A stretch of 64,000 bases of DNA, from contig NZ_CP115913.1 of the NCBI RefSeq assembly GCF_027938815.1, positions 1,460,001-1,524,000 of the forward strand. The letters run 5' to 3'. The stretch's first letter is position 1; each line of letters starts with the position of its first letter. The DNA comes from Oceanirhabdus sp. W0125-5 (GTDB lineage: Bacteria > Bacillota > Clostridia > Clostridiales > Clostridiaceae). Below are positions 9,491-17,530 of this stretch, piece by piece. The position numbers and the translations under genes were made by a program. The notes below the pieces were generated by a model. The model saw only the letters and a list, made by a program, of their open reading frames with translations. It searched no databases and had not been told where the DNA came from.

Positions 9491-9567
9491 GCGTCTTTAG
9501 CTCAGCTGGATAGAGCAACGGCCTTCTAAGCCGTAGGTCGGGAGTTCGAATCTCTTAAGGCGTACCA
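9491..9567 (+). tRNA. tRNA-Arg (anticodon TCT), copy 1
   Basis: The acceptor arms GCGTCTT and AAGGCGT pair with two G-U wobbles. The anticodon loop is CTTCTAA with TCT and CCA is encoded. 77 nt. Identical to the copy at 9664. Confidence 0.95.
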
Positions 9568-9570
9568 CCT

Positions 9571-9644
9571 GCGGGTGTAGTTCAATGGTAGAACTCCAGC
9601 CTTCCAAGCTGGTAGCGTGGGTTCGATTCCCATCACCCGCTCCA
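9571..9644 (+). tRNA. tRNA-Gly (anticodon TCC), copy 2
   Basis: Identical to the tRNA-Gly at 9397. It opens the second unit of a tandem Gly-Arg duplication. Confidence 0.96.
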
Positions 9645-9663
9645 TTTAAAATTTAATTTATGT

Positions 9664-9740
9664 GCGTCTTTAGCTCAGCTGGATAGAGCAACGGCCTTCT
9701 AAGCCGTAGGTCGGGAGTTCGAATCTCTTAAGGCGTACCA
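9664..9740 (+). tRNA. tRNA-Arg (anticodon TCT), copy 2
   Basis: Identical to the tRNA-Arg at 9491, with the same 5' spacer apart from one missing T. Confidence 0.95.
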
Positions 9741-9743
9741 CCT

Positions 9744-9817
9744 GCGGGTGTAGTTCAATGGTAGAACTCCAGCCTTCCAAGCTGGTAGCGTGGGTTCGAT
9801 TCCCATCACCCGCTCCA
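9744..9817 (+). tRNA. tRNA-Gly (anticodon TCC), copy 3
   Basis: The third identical tRNA-Gly. It ends the cluster and is followed at once by an intrinsic terminator. Confidence 0.96.
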
Positions 9818-9818
9818 C

Positions 9819-9852
9819 AAGTTACTATAATAAATTTAGTAACTTTTTTTTA
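9819..9852 (+). terminator. Intrinsic terminator of the tRNA cluster
   Basis: AAGTTACT (9819-9826) pairs with AGTAACTT (9838-9845), followed by a T run. Confidence 0.85.
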
Positions 9853-10016
9853 TTATTAAGAAATTGAAAATTTCATAAAGAATCATAACTTCTAAATTTT
9901 GCTTATTTTTATCAGTTAAATGATTCTGTAAAATTGACCAGTGAAGTTTTCTTAAAAATAGAAAATTAGTGTATAATATATTTAAAAATTTATTTAATTA
10001 GTTAGGAGGAGGAAAA

Positions 10017-10724
10017 ATGATTTCCCCTAGAATGGCAAAATTTATGAATTATATACCAGATAGTATACTTGTACCTATTGCTAAAAAACTAGTTAATAGA
10101 TACATAAAAAAATATGCTAATATAAAAATTAATGGTGAAGAGAATCTTAAAGATATAAATGGGCCTGTTATTTTTGTATGCAATCATTTGAGTAATGCTG
10201 ATGGGCTAATTTTAAATAAATTATTAAAATATAATGATCCGACCTTTATAGCTGGAAGAAAGCTATATAAAGATTTCACTACAAATCTTGGAATGAAAAT
10301 CGTTAAAACAGTATCAATAACGCCTAATTCAGCCGATAAGGATGCAATGAAAAAAATTATACAGATACTTAGAAATGGTAATAATATTATGATGTTTCCT
10401 GAGGGAACAAGAAGTAGAGTTGGTAGTTTGATAAAAGGAAAGAGTGGAATAACTATTTTATCTAGAATGGGAAAAGCATCTATAGTTCCTATTGGAATGA
10501 GTGGCACTGAAAAGTTAATGCCAATAAATAAAGAGGGAAAAATGAATGCTGAGAAGTTTTATCATTCAGATGTAAATATAAACATTGGAAAACAGTTTAA
10601 AGTACCTGATAGACTTAAAGGTGAAGATAAAAAAGAATATGAAGATAGAGCTACAGATTTTATCATGTATGAGATAGCAAAGTTATTGCCTAAAGAATAT
10701 AGAGGAGTATATGATAAAATCTAA
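10017..10724 (+). CDS. plsC: 1-acyl-sn-glycerol-3-phosphate acyltransferase (PlsC-like)
   Basis: 235 residues. It has the acyltransferase block I motif NHLSNAD (catalytic His57 and Asp62, HX4D) and the block III motif FPEGTRS at 127-133. The family acylates lysophosphatidic acid to phosphatidic acid at the inner membrane face. The length is typical. A strong AGGAGGAGG site precedes the ATG, and a TATAAT lies at 9972-9977. The gene stands alone and ends against a repeat element. A related lyso-lipid acceptor is possible. Confidence 0.88.
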   Translation: MISPRMAKFMNYIPDSILVPIAKKLVNRYIKKYANIKINGEENLKDINGPVIFVCNHLSNADGLILNKLLKYNDPTFIAGRKLYKDFTTNLGMKIVKTVSITPNSADKDAMKKIIQILRNGNNIMMFPEGTRSRVGSLIKGKSGITILSRMGKASIVPIGMSGTEKLMPINKEGKMNAEKFYHSDVNINIGKQFKVPDRLKGEDKKEYEDRATDFIMYEIAKLLPKEYRGVYDKI

Positions 10725-10727
10725 GAC

Positions 10728-10947
10728 GAATGTAGAATGTAGAATGGATAATGTATAATTAATGGGGGTTCTGACTGAGGTCAGAACCTTTATTTTATTG
10801 TTTATGAAACAATTTGTTTTATTTGTTTTATCAATGATTAGACAATGTAATTTAATTTCAATATTTTATTTTAAAAAAATGAGTAAAATTGTCTTCACTA
10901 AAGAACAATATAATGTAGTGTCTGAAGCATCCGCGTTCTCAACTGTA
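10728..10947 (+). repeat. Intergenic multi-hairpin repeat, copy 1 (degenerate)
   Basis: Begins with heptad arms (GAATGTAGAATGTAG...). It has a GTTCTGAC/GTCAGAAC hairpin near 10770 and the characteristic right core (CAATATTTTAT, ATGAGTAAAA, AAAGAACAATATAATGTAG). The 5' hairpin is of the type normally found at the right end, and the right hairpin is eroded. The copy may therefore be rearranged. Confidence 0.6.
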
Positions 10948-11150
10948 AAACTCTTAACGCTGAACTTGTTCTTAAACATGATTAGCTGTGCTTTTGTGGA
11001 GTGGTATAGTGCAGTGATAAAGGGGGATGCAAGAAGATTTAAAAGAAAATTCATTTTATTATTTTATTTCAAAAAGCTATACTAATAGTGTATAATATGA
11101 GTGAAGATTTAAACCAACATAATCTATATATGTTTTAGGAGGTAACTGTT
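10948..11150. other. Gene-free stretch upstream of kbl
   Basis: I see no convincing gene in ~10948-11060, only short shadow frames on both strands. A TATAAT at 11091-11096 could be the kbl -10 box, but its -35 (TTCAAA) is weak. The kbl ribosome binding site AGGAGG lies ~11138-11143. Confidence 0.4.
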
Positions 11151-12341
11151 GTGACAAGTAAACGATTAGATATGTTCTTAAATGAAGGGTTACAAGAATT
11201 AAGAGATAAAGGGTTATATAATGTAATAAATCCAGTTGAGGGGGCTAATGGTCCAATAATTTCAATTGAGGGTAAAGAACTTATTAACCTTTCAGCAAAC
11301 AACTATTTAGGTTTAGCTACAAATTCAAGAATGAAAGAAGCTTGCATTAAAGCAACAGAAAAATATGGTGTAGGTTCTGGAGCTGTTAGAACAATCAACG
11401 GAACGCTAGATATCCATATTAAATTAGAGGAAAAATTAGCTCAGTTCAAGCATACTGAAGCAGCAATAGCTTTCCAATCAGGATTTAACTGTAACATGGC
11501 TGCAATTCAAGCTGTAATGGGAAAAGATGATGCTATATTATCTGATGAATTAAATCATGCATCAATTATTGATGGATGCAGATTATCAAAAGCAAAAGTT
11601 ATTAGATTTGGTCACTCTGATATGGAGGACTTAAGAAAGAAGGCTAAAGAAGCAAGAGAATCTGGTGAGTATAACAAGATTATGGTTATTACAGATGGAG
11701 TATTCTCAATGGATGGAGATGTTTGTAAGTTACCTGAAATTGTTGAAATTGCAGAGGAATTTGATCTTATTACATATGTAGATGATGCTCATGGTTCAGG
11801 GGTACTTGGTAAAGGTGCAGGAACTGTTAAGCACTTCGGTTTATCTGATAAAGTTGATTTCCAAATAGGAACTTTATCAAAAGCAATAGGTGTTGTAGGT
11901 GGATATGTTGCTGGTAAAAGAAACTTAATTGATTGGTTAATGGTTAGAGGAAGACCTTTCTTATTCTCAACTGCAATCACTCCAGGAACAGCAGCAGCTT
12001 GTATTGAAGCTGTAAACATACTTACAGAGAGTACTGAACTTCATGATAAGTTATGGGAAAACGGAAACTACTTAAAGGCTGGATTAAAAGAGTTAGGATT
12101 CGATATTGGTGCTAGTGAAACTCCAATAACTCCATGTATAATTGGAGATGAGAAATTAACTCAAGAGTTCTCTAAGAGATTAAATGATGAGGGTGTTTAC
12201 GCTAAGTCAATTGTATTCCCAACAGTTCCTAAAGGAACAGGAAGAGTAAGAAATATGCCATCAGCTGCTCATACAAAAGAGATGCTTGATAAGGCAATTG
12301 CTATATACGAGAAAGTTGGAAAAGAGTTAGGTATAATCTAA
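11151..12341 (+). CDS. kbl: Glycine C-acetyltransferase (2-amino-3-ketobutyrate CoA ligase)
   Basis: 396 residues, a fold-type I PLP enzyme of the alpha-oxoamine synthase family. DDAHGSG lies at 211-217 and the PLP lysine is K244 in TLSKAIG. It cleaves 2-amino-3-ketobutyrate with CoA to glycine and acetyl-CoA. The next gene is an SDR threonine dehydrogenase that makes this unstable substrate, which separates it from other family members such as serine palmitoyltransferase-like enzymes. The start is GTG behind AGGAGGTAAC. The pair supplies glycine and acetyl-CoA from threonine. Confidence 0.93.
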   Translation: MTSKRLDMFLNEGLQELRDKGLYNVINPVEGANGPIISIEGKELINLSANNYLGLATNSRMKEACIKATEKYGVGSGAVRTINGTLDIHIKLEEKLAQFKHTEAAIAFQSGFNCNMAAIQAVMGKDDAILSDELNHASIIDGCRLSKAKVIRFGHSDMEDLRKKAKEARESGEYNKIMVITDGVFSMDGDVCKLPEIVEIAEEFDLITYVDDAHGSGVLGKGAGTVKHFGLSDKVDFQIGTLSKAIGVVGGYVAGKRNLIDWLMVRGRPFLFSTAITPGTAAACIEAVNILTESTELHDKLWENGNYLKAGLKELGFDIGASETPITPCIIGDEKLTQEFSKRLNDEGVYAKSIVFPTVPKGTGRVRNMPSAAHTKEMLDKAIAIYEKVGKELGII

Positions 12342-12364
12342 TTTTATTCGCGGAGGAGAAGATC

Positions 12365-13321
12365 ATGAAAAAGATTTTAGTAACAGGTGCCCTTGGTCAA
12401 ATCGGGACAGAGCTAGTTATGAAGATGAGAGAAATCTATGGTAACGATAATGTAGTTGCTACAGATGTAAGAAAACCAGAAGGAAATAATGTAGTAGAAT
12501 CAGGACCATTTGAGATTTTAGACGTTACAGATGGGGCTAGAATGAAAGAATTAGCTAAAGAGTACGAAGTTGATACTATAATTCATTTAGCAGCACTATT
12601 ATCTGCAACTGCTGAAGCTAAGCCAATGCTTGCATGGGATATTAACATGGGTGGACTTGTAAATGCACTAGAAGCTGCTAGAGAGTTCAACTGTAAATTC
12701 TTCACACCAAGTTCAATTGGAGCTTTCGGACCAAACACTCCAAAGAAGAATACTCCGCAAGATACAATTCAGAGACCAACAACTATGTATGGTGTTAATA
12801 AAGTATCTGGAGAACTTCTATGTGATTACTATTATCACAAGTTCGGTGTAGATACTAGAGGGGTTAGATTCCCAGGACTAATTTCATACGTTGCACCTCC
12901 AGGAGGCGGAACAACTGATTATGCAGTTGATATATTCTATGAAGCATTAAAAAACAAGAAGTATACTTCTTATATAGCTGAAGGTACATGCATGGATATG
13001 ATGTATATGTCAGATGCTGTTCAAGCAATCATAGATTTAATGGAAGCAGATCCAAGCAAACTTAAGCATAGAAATGCTTTCAATATTACAGCTATGAGTT
13101 TTGAACCAAGTGAAATTGCTGCAGAGATTAAAAAGCACATCCCTGAGTTTGAAATGGATTATGATGTAGATCCAATGAGACAAGGAATAGCTGATAGCTG
13201 GCCAGATTCAATTGATCCAACTGCTGCTAAAGAGGAGTGGGGATTCAAAGCTGAATTTGATTTAGCTAAGATGACTGCTGATATGCTTGAGAAGTTAAGA
13301 GAAAAAGGAATAGGTCAATAA
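12365..13321 (+). CDS. tdh: L-threonine 3-dehydrogenase, short-chain dehydrogenase (SDR) type
   Basis: 318 residues. The NAD-binding motif GALGQIG is at 8-14. The SDR catalytic Tyr142/Lys146 lie in MYGVNKVSG, with the serine region [10 protein letters not shown] at ~114-123. The protein resembles the UDP-galactose-epimerase-like threonine dehydrogenases, not the zinc alcohol-dehydrogenase type. It oxidises threonine to 2-amino-3-ketobutyrate for Kbl, encoded 23 nt upstream in the same operon. The ribosome site is CGGAGGAG. A terminator follows within 10 nt of the stop. Confidence 0.92.
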   Translation: MKKILVTGALGQIGTELVMKMREIYGNDNVVATDVRKPEGNNVVESGPFEILDVTDGARMKELAKEYEVDTIIHLAALLSATAEAKPMLAWDINMGGLVNALEAAREFNCKFFTPSSIGAFGPNTPKKNTPQDTIQRPTTMYGVNKVSGELLCDYYYHKFGVDTRGVRFPGLISYVAPPGGGTTDYAVDIFYEALKNKKYTSYIAEGTCMDMMYMSDAVQAIIDLMEADPSKLKHRNAFNITAMSFEPSEIAAEIKKHIPEFEMDYDVDPMRQGIADSWPDSIDPTAAKEEWGFKAEFDLAKMTADMLEKLREKGIGQ

Positions 13322-13327
13322 AAAATG

Positions 13328-13350
13328 CCCAGCGCTTGCTGGGTTTTTTT
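13328..13350 (+). terminator. Intrinsic terminator of kbl-tdh
   Basis: CCCAGC, loop GCTT, GCTGGG, then seven T. It directly abuts the next repeat copy. Confidence 0.87.
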
Positions 13351-13496
13351 AATGGAGAATGGGAAATGGAGAATGGAGAATGATGGACATTTCACTCTGT
13401 GAAATTTTAATTGTATTGTTCTTTGGTAGAATGAAGTTACTTGTTTCATTTTATGAAACATTGTATTGGAAAATAAGAATTTTTTATAAAAGAATA
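13351..13496 (+). repeat. Intergenic repeat, copy 2 (left half only)
   Basis: Heptad arm (AATGGAGAATGGG...), hairpin TTTCACTCTGTGAAA, then ATTGTTCTTTGG, the hairpin GTTTCATTTTATGAAAC and ATTGTATT. It ends in a tail ATTTTTTATAAAAGAAT. The same tail ends the left half at 40127-40274, so the truncation point is shared. Confidence 0.8.
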
Positions 13497-13606
13497 TGGG
13501 TGCTCATTTAATCAAGGAAAATATTAGATTTTAAATTTTGCTTAGATGGATTACTTTAAATATATTGGGTAAGAATTTGACTATAAGTAATATGGAGGTG
13601 CTATAG

Positions 13607-13963
13607 TTGAAGGAGAATATTATCCAGAAGAAAAGTTTTGAATTTGCATTATGTGTAATAGATGTATATAAGGAATTAACTTTTGAGAAGAAAGAGTATG
13701 TATTATCTAAACAATTTCTGAGAGCGGGTACTAGTATTGGAGCAAATGTGGTTGAGGGTGATGAGGCTCAAAGTAAGAGGGATTTTATTTCTAAGATGGG
13801 GATAGCTCTGAAGGAGGCTCGTGAATCAAAATATTGGATAGAACTTCTTAATAGAGGTAAATATTTAGATGAATATAATTCACATAGATTAATTCAAAAG
13901 TGTGAAGAAATCATTAGGATTCTAAGGAGTATTATTAAAAGTTCTAAAGAAAATCAAGCATAG
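13607..13963 (+). CDS. Four-helix-bundle protein (23S rRNA intervening-sequence family)
   Basis: 118 residues, nearly all helix. It has the family signature pattern FEFALxVIDVYKEL (~9-22), LSKQFLRAGTSIGANVVEG (~35-53) and a long C-terminal helix. The family name comes from members found in rRNA intervening sequences, but free-standing copies like this are common and have no established function. The start is TTG behind GGAGGTG (13594-13600). Repeat copies lie on both sides. Confidence 0.82.
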   Translation: MKENIIQKKSFEFALCVIDVYKELTFEKKEYVLSKQFLRAGTSIGANVVEGDEAQSKRDFISKMGIALKEARESKYWIELLNRGKYLDEYNSHRLIQKCEEIIRILRSIIKSSKENQA

Positions 13964-13967
13964 CAAA

Positions 13968-13992
13968 AAAACTCCCTGAGCGGAGTTTTTTT
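13968..13992 (+). terminator. Intrinsic terminator
   Basis: AAACTCC / GGAGTTT hairpin followed by T7, just after the four-helix-bundle gene. Confidence 0.78.
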
Positions 13993-13995
13993 GAA

Positions 13996-14226
13996 AATGT
14001 ATAATGTAGAATAAGTGATATTTCACTAGTGAAATTTTAATCCTATTAGTCCTTGGGCAATTGTGTTTTGCTTCTTTCACTATTGGTAAAATCCTGTTTT
14101 AAATACAATATTTTATCTAAAGATAAATGAGTAAAATATACTTCTCTAAAGAACAATAAGATGTAGTTTCTGCCCTAAAGCAGAAACATCCATCGTTCTC
14201 CATTCTCAATTCTCCATTCACCATTT
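13996..14226 (+). repeat. Intergenic repeat, copy 3 (complete)
   Basis: Left heptad arm, hairpin TTTCACTAGTGAAA, central arms, hairpin TTTTATCTAAAGATAAA, AAAGAACAATAAGATGTAG, hairpin GTTTCTGC/GCAGAAAC (14169-14189 region) and right arm ATCCATCGTTCTCCATTC. The GTTTCATT hairpin is degenerate here. Confidence 0.85.
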
Positions 14227-14295
14227 GTTTTAAAAGTGTTATATTCAATAACTCGATCTACGGAAAACTCATTAAATGTTGTTATTTGTAATTAT

Positions 14296-14327
14296 ATAGT
14301 AACCTTTTGTAATTAAAATGTTACTAT
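14296..14327. promoter_or_regulatory. Inverted repeat upstream of the MotA/MotB-like pair
   Basis: ATAGTAAC (14296-14303) and GTTACTAT (14320-14327) form an interrupted palindrome ~70 bp before the MotA-like start. It may be an operator; no promoter boxes are clear. Confidence 0.3.
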
Positions 14328-14395
14328 TTTCATCAAATTTTTTGATATTATTATATCAAGACATTTGTATTATAGGATGAAGGGAGAGAGATAAG

Positions 14396-15322
14396 ATGTT
14401 TAGTAATAATATTACAATTTTTATTAGTGGTATAATCGTGGTTATTATGTTAATATCACTTGCATTTAGTGTGTATATAATGAAAACAATTAATAATATT
14501 AAAAGGGACTTTAATGAAGGTGAAGCAACTGGAAGTTTTGACACTGAGGTACTAAGAAATATTATTAAGACATATAGAAAAGCAGGAGAAAATAATGTAG
14601 GTGAAATTAATACTCAAGCAATTATTGAGAAAGAATTCAATGGAAGATTAAAGATGTTAAACACAGCTGAAAGATTTGTTAAGCATTCAAGTTCCCTAAT
14701 GATTATTTTTGGATTATTAGGAACATTTGCAGGATTGACTATAGCAGTAGGTGAATTAGTATCAACTTTATCAGTAAACCAAGGAAGTATAGAAAGTGTA
14801 AGTGTAAGTGGTGTAATTGATGGATTATTAGATTCAATTGGAGGAATGAGTGTTGCGTTTACAACATCATTAGTAGGTATTATAGGTTCTATAATAATCA
14901 CATTCATTAAAGTAATCATTAATCCAGTTCATATGAGGGAAGAGTTAATGGTTGCAACAGAAGAATATTTAGATAATGTTATATCTAAAGAGTTTATTAA
15001 AGAAGAAGTAGATAATATAGACGAAGTTGAAGAAAGATTTGAGAGATTATTTGATAGACTTACAGAACAGGTTGAAACAGGATATAAGAGAGTTATTGAG
15101 AGATCAGTTTCTGGGTTATTTGAAGTAGTTAAGGTTATGGAAACTAATGGCGCAAATATCAACAGTAGTGTGGAGAAATTTGATAGAACTATAGACAAGT
15201 TTGTTGATAATAGTAGAGAATTTTCACAATTCAATCATCATTTAAGAGATAACATATCAAGAATGAATGTAGCACTAAGTGACTTTACTGAGAACATAAA
15301 AGAGAAAGAAATCTCTAAATAA
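14396..15322 (+). CDS. MotA/TolQ/ExbB-family proton channel protein
   Basis: 308 residues. There is one N-terminal membrane segment (~7-29), a ~70-residue cytoplasmic part, then paired segments ~101-123 (with GLLGTFAGL at 106-114) and ~152-176. A long helical cytoplasmic tail (~180-308) follows. This is the ion-channel subunit of a MotAB/TolQR/ExbBD-type motor. The partner OmpA-domain gene follows after 15 nt. No flagellar, tol, ton or Zorya effector genes adjoin. The start is ATG behind GGGAGAG. The ion and the work done are unknown. Confidence 0.85.
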   Translation: MFSNNITIFISGIIVVIMLISLAFSVYIMKTINNIKRDFNEGEATGSFDTEVLRNIIKTYRKAGENNVGEINTQAIIEKEFNGRLKMLNTAERFVKHSSSLMIIFGLLGTFAGLTIAVGELVSTLSVNQGSIESVSVSGVIDGLLDSIGGMSVAFTTSLVGIIGSIIITFIKVIINPVHMREELMVATEEYLDNVISKEFIKEEVDNIDEVEERFERLFDRLTEQVETGYKRVIERSVSGLFEVVKVMETNGANINSSVEKFDRTIDKFVDNSREFSQFNHHLRDNISRMNVALSDFTENIKEKEISK

Positions 15323-15337
15323 GGATGGGGTGATTAT

Positions 15338-16252
15338 ATGAAAAGAAGGAAGCGTTATAGAGATGGAGAGTCTGTAGAAAACTTTTGGCCATCCTTCACA
15401 GACATGATTTCAACCATTGCCCTTATATTGTTCTTGCTTGTATTCTTGGCATTTATTCAGCAAATTGTAACAGGAAGTAATTTAGAAGCTACTAAAAAAA
15501 GGTTGGAAGCAGAAAATAAGAAGCTTGAATTAACTACAGCTGCATTAAATAAAGAACAAGAGAAATTATTGTTAATGAAGCAAGAGTTAGAAACAACGAG
15601 AGCTGAAGTGGAACAAGGTCAACAGGCGCTTCAACTGTCTTTAATTCAGAGTGAAGAACAGAGAAAAATTATTGCTGAAAGTAATCAAGAACTTGGAAAT
15701 TTAAGAGCGAAGCTTCAGAGTGTAGCGCTAATAAGAGTAAATGTATTAAATCAAGTTAAGGAAGCTATTGAAAAAGAAATGGGACAAGCTAATGGAGAGA
15801 ATTTTGTCACAGTAGCTGAAAATGGTAACCTGATTTTAAGTGAATCTATTCTCTTTGATTCAGGATCATACCAGATAAAAAGTCAAAGTAAGGAGATACT
15901 TAATAGACTTGCGGTATCTTTTCAAAAGATATTAGAGGATGATGAAACAAGAAAATATATCGATGCTATCGAAATTCAAGGACATGCTGATGCCAGACAA
16001 GGAGCAATATCTAATAGTATGCTGTCATCTAATAGAGCTACTTCAGTAGTTGATTATTTAATGAGTGTAAATCCTGTTCTTGGGAAAAAATATGGTCAAT
16101 ATTTTGCAGCTAGTGGATACTCATCATATAGACCAAGGGTTGAAGGAGAGAATCAAGAAGCCTGGAAAGCAAATAGACGTATTGAGATATCAGTTATTGT
16201 AAAAGATCCAGCTATTAAGAACTTAATAAATGAATACTTGGAACAAGATTAA
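15338..16252 (+). CDS. MotB-like protein with OmpA peptidoglycan-binding domain
   Basis: 304 residues. There is a short basic N-terminus and a single membrane segment at ~23-42. Asp22 sits at its start (PSFTDMIST), where MotB/TolR/ExbD carry the ion-accepting Asp. A Glu/Gln/Lys-rich coiled coil follows (~50-125), then an OmpA-like domain (~165-295) with ILFDSGS, IQGHADAR and the RATSVVDYL and ANRRIEI motifs. It is the stator partner of the preceding channel protein. The coiled coil is longer than in typical MotB. A terminator follows at once. Confidence 0.86.
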   Translation: MKRRKRYRDGESVENFWPSFTDMISTIALILFLLVFLAFIQQIVTGSNLEATKKRLEAENKKLELTTAALNKEQEKLLLMKQELETTRAEVEQGQQALQLSLIQSEEQRKIIAESNQELGNLRAKLQSVALIRVNVLNQVKEAIEKEMGQANGENFVTVAENGNLILSESILFDSGSYQIKSQSKEILNRLAVSFQKILEDDETRKYIDAIEIQGHADARQGAISNSMLSSNRATSVVDYLMSVNPVLGKKYGQYFAASGYSSYRPRVEGENQEAWKANRRIEISVIVKDPAIKNLINEYLEQD

Positions 16253-16254
16253 TC

Positions 16255-16280
16255 AAAAGCACGCATGGCGTGCTTTTTTT
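16255..16280 (+). terminator. Intrinsic terminator (GCACGC-ATG-GCGTGC type)
   Basis: GCACGC, loop ATG, GCGTGC, then T7. Close relatives of this hairpin occur at 37873-37895, 58060-58084 and 58454-58470, each beside a repeat element. Confidence 0.87.
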
Positions 16281-16528
16281 AATGGATAATGGATAATGTA
16301 GAATGGAGAATGATTGACATTTCTCTTCGAGAAATTTTAATTATATTGATTCTTGGATAATAAGATTTTACTTGTTTCATTCATAATGAAACCTTGTAAT
16401 TGAAATACAATATTTTATTTAAATATAAAATGAGTAAAAACATATTGTCCTAAAGAACAATAAGATATAGTTTCTGCCTAAAGCAGAAACATCCATCATT
16501 CTCCATTATCCATTCTCAATTCTCCATT
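16281..16528 (+). repeat. Intergenic repeat, copy 4 (complete)
   Basis: A good reference copy. Left heptads AATGGATAATGGATAATG..., hairpin TTTCTCTTCGAGAAA, TATTGATTCTTGG, hairpin TTTCATTCATAATGAAA, AATACAATATTTTAT, ATGAGTAAAA, TTGTCCTAAAGAACAATA, hairpin GTTTCTGC/GCAGAAAC, and right arm ATCCATCATTCTCCATT.... It starts directly after the terminator T run. Confidence 0.9.
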
Positions 16529-16614
16529 TCTTTTAAAATTTTATTGTTTATGATATAATAATGATTATTAAGAGATAAGTATTTGTAGAATAACTTTTAA
16601 AGACGGGTGATTGG

Positions 16615-17241
16615 ATGAAAAATAAAAAAGAAATAGATAAAATATTAGATGCCTTAGAAGAGCTATATCCAGATGCGCAATGTGAATTAAACTATAGAAC
16701 TCCATTTGAATTGCTTGTGGCTACAATGTTAAGTGCACAGACAACTGACATAAAAGTAAATCAGGTTACAGAAAAATTGTTTGAAAAATACAAAGGTCCT
16801 GAAGAATTTGTTGATGCTGCTATAGAGGAACTTGAAAGTGATATTAAAGTAATTGGTTTATATAGGAATAAGGCTAAAAATTTAAAAAAGATGAGTGAAG
16901 CTATTTTAACAGATTATAATGGGGTTGTTCCAGATACTAAAGAAGAACTTATAAAACTTGCTGGTGTAGGAACAAAAACAGCTAATGTTGTATTGAGTAA
17001 TGCTTTTAATGTTCCAGCAATTGCTGTTGATACTCATGTGTTTAGAGTTGCTAATAGGATAGGACTTGCACAAGGTAAAGATGTTAAGATTACGGAGGAG
17101 CAGTTAAGAGAAAATATAAAAATTGATAGATGGTCTAAGGCGCATCATTTATTAATATTTCATGGGAGAAGATGTTGTAAAGCTAGAAAACCAGATTGTG
17201 AGAATTGTAAGATAAACCACTATTGTGAGTTTTTTATCTAA
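16615..17241 (+). CDS. nth: Endonuclease III (DNA glycosylase/AP lyase)
   Basis: 208 residues, standard length. The helix-hairpin-helix LAGVGTKTANVV carries catalytic Lys121, and Asp139 lies in VDTHVFR. The [4Fe-4S] loop at the C-terminus has the spacing C188-X6-C195-X2-C198-X5-C204. It removes oxidised pyrimidines from DNA in base-excision repair. The ribosome site (GGGTGAT) is modest. The gene stands alone between two repeat copies. Confidence 0.96.
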   Translation: MKNKKEIDKILDALEELYPDAQCELNYRTPFELLVATMLSAQTTDIKVNQVTEKLFEKYKGPEEFVDAAIEELESDIKVIGLYRNKAKNLKKMSEAILTDYNGVVPDTKEELIKLAGVGTKTANVVLSNAFNVPAIAVDTHVFRVANRIGLAQGKDVKITEEQLRENIKIDRWSKAHHLLIFHGRRCCKARKPDCENCKINHYCEFFI

Positions 17242-17253
17242 GAGATAAAAATA

Positions 17254-17499
17254 AAATGTAAAATGTATAATGTAGAATGGATAATGATTGACATTTCTCT
17301 CCGAGAAATTTTAATATTGTTGATTCTTAAACAAGAGTAATTTACTCGTTTCATTTTGATGAAACGTTGTATTTAAAATACAATATTTTATCTAAGATAA
17401 AATGAGTAAAAATACTTTGTCCTAAAGAGCAATAAAATGTAGTTTCTGAGTTAGCAGAAACATCCATCATTCTCAATTCTCCATTCTCAATTCTACATT
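17254..17499 (+). repeat. Intergenic repeat, copy 5 (complete)
   Basis: The same modular order as copy 4, with hairpins TTTCTCTCCGAGAAA, GTTTCATTTTGATGAAAC, TTTTATCTAAGATAAAA and GTTTCTGAGTTAGCAGAAAC. Heptad arms lie at both ends. Confidence 0.9.
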
Positions 17500-17530
17500 A
17501 AAAAATCACGGCGATAGCCGTGATTTTTTT
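17500..17530. terminator. Bidirectional intrinsic terminator between nth and DUF1189
   Basis: AAATCACGGC, loop GATA, GCCGTGATTT, with A and T runs on both sides. It can serve the converging transcripts. Confidence 0.88.

Larger units (their letters stand above)
9397..9743 (+). repeat. Tandem duplication of a ~174-bp Gly-Arg tRNA unit
   Basis: 9397-9570 and 9571-9743 are the same unit (Gly, ~20-nt AT spacer, Arg, CCT). They differ by one T in the spacer. A third partial unit (Gly only) follows. Near-identity including the spacers points to a recent duplication or ongoing homogenisation. Confidence 0.95.

Noticed and set aside
10762..11085. 107-residue ORF upstream of kbl
   Set aside because: Its first half is repeat-element sequence, and composition is AT-driven (Phe, Leu, Lys) with no ribosome site of note.
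13351..13400. CRISPR-like array in the heptad arms
   Set aside because: The units are 7 bp, contiguous and without spacers, and they pair with a complementary array at the other end of the element.
14396..16252. Complete Zorya anti-phage system
   Set aside because: Only ZorA/ZorB-like architecture is present; the next genes are nth and DUF1189, and no helicase or nuclease effector adjoins.
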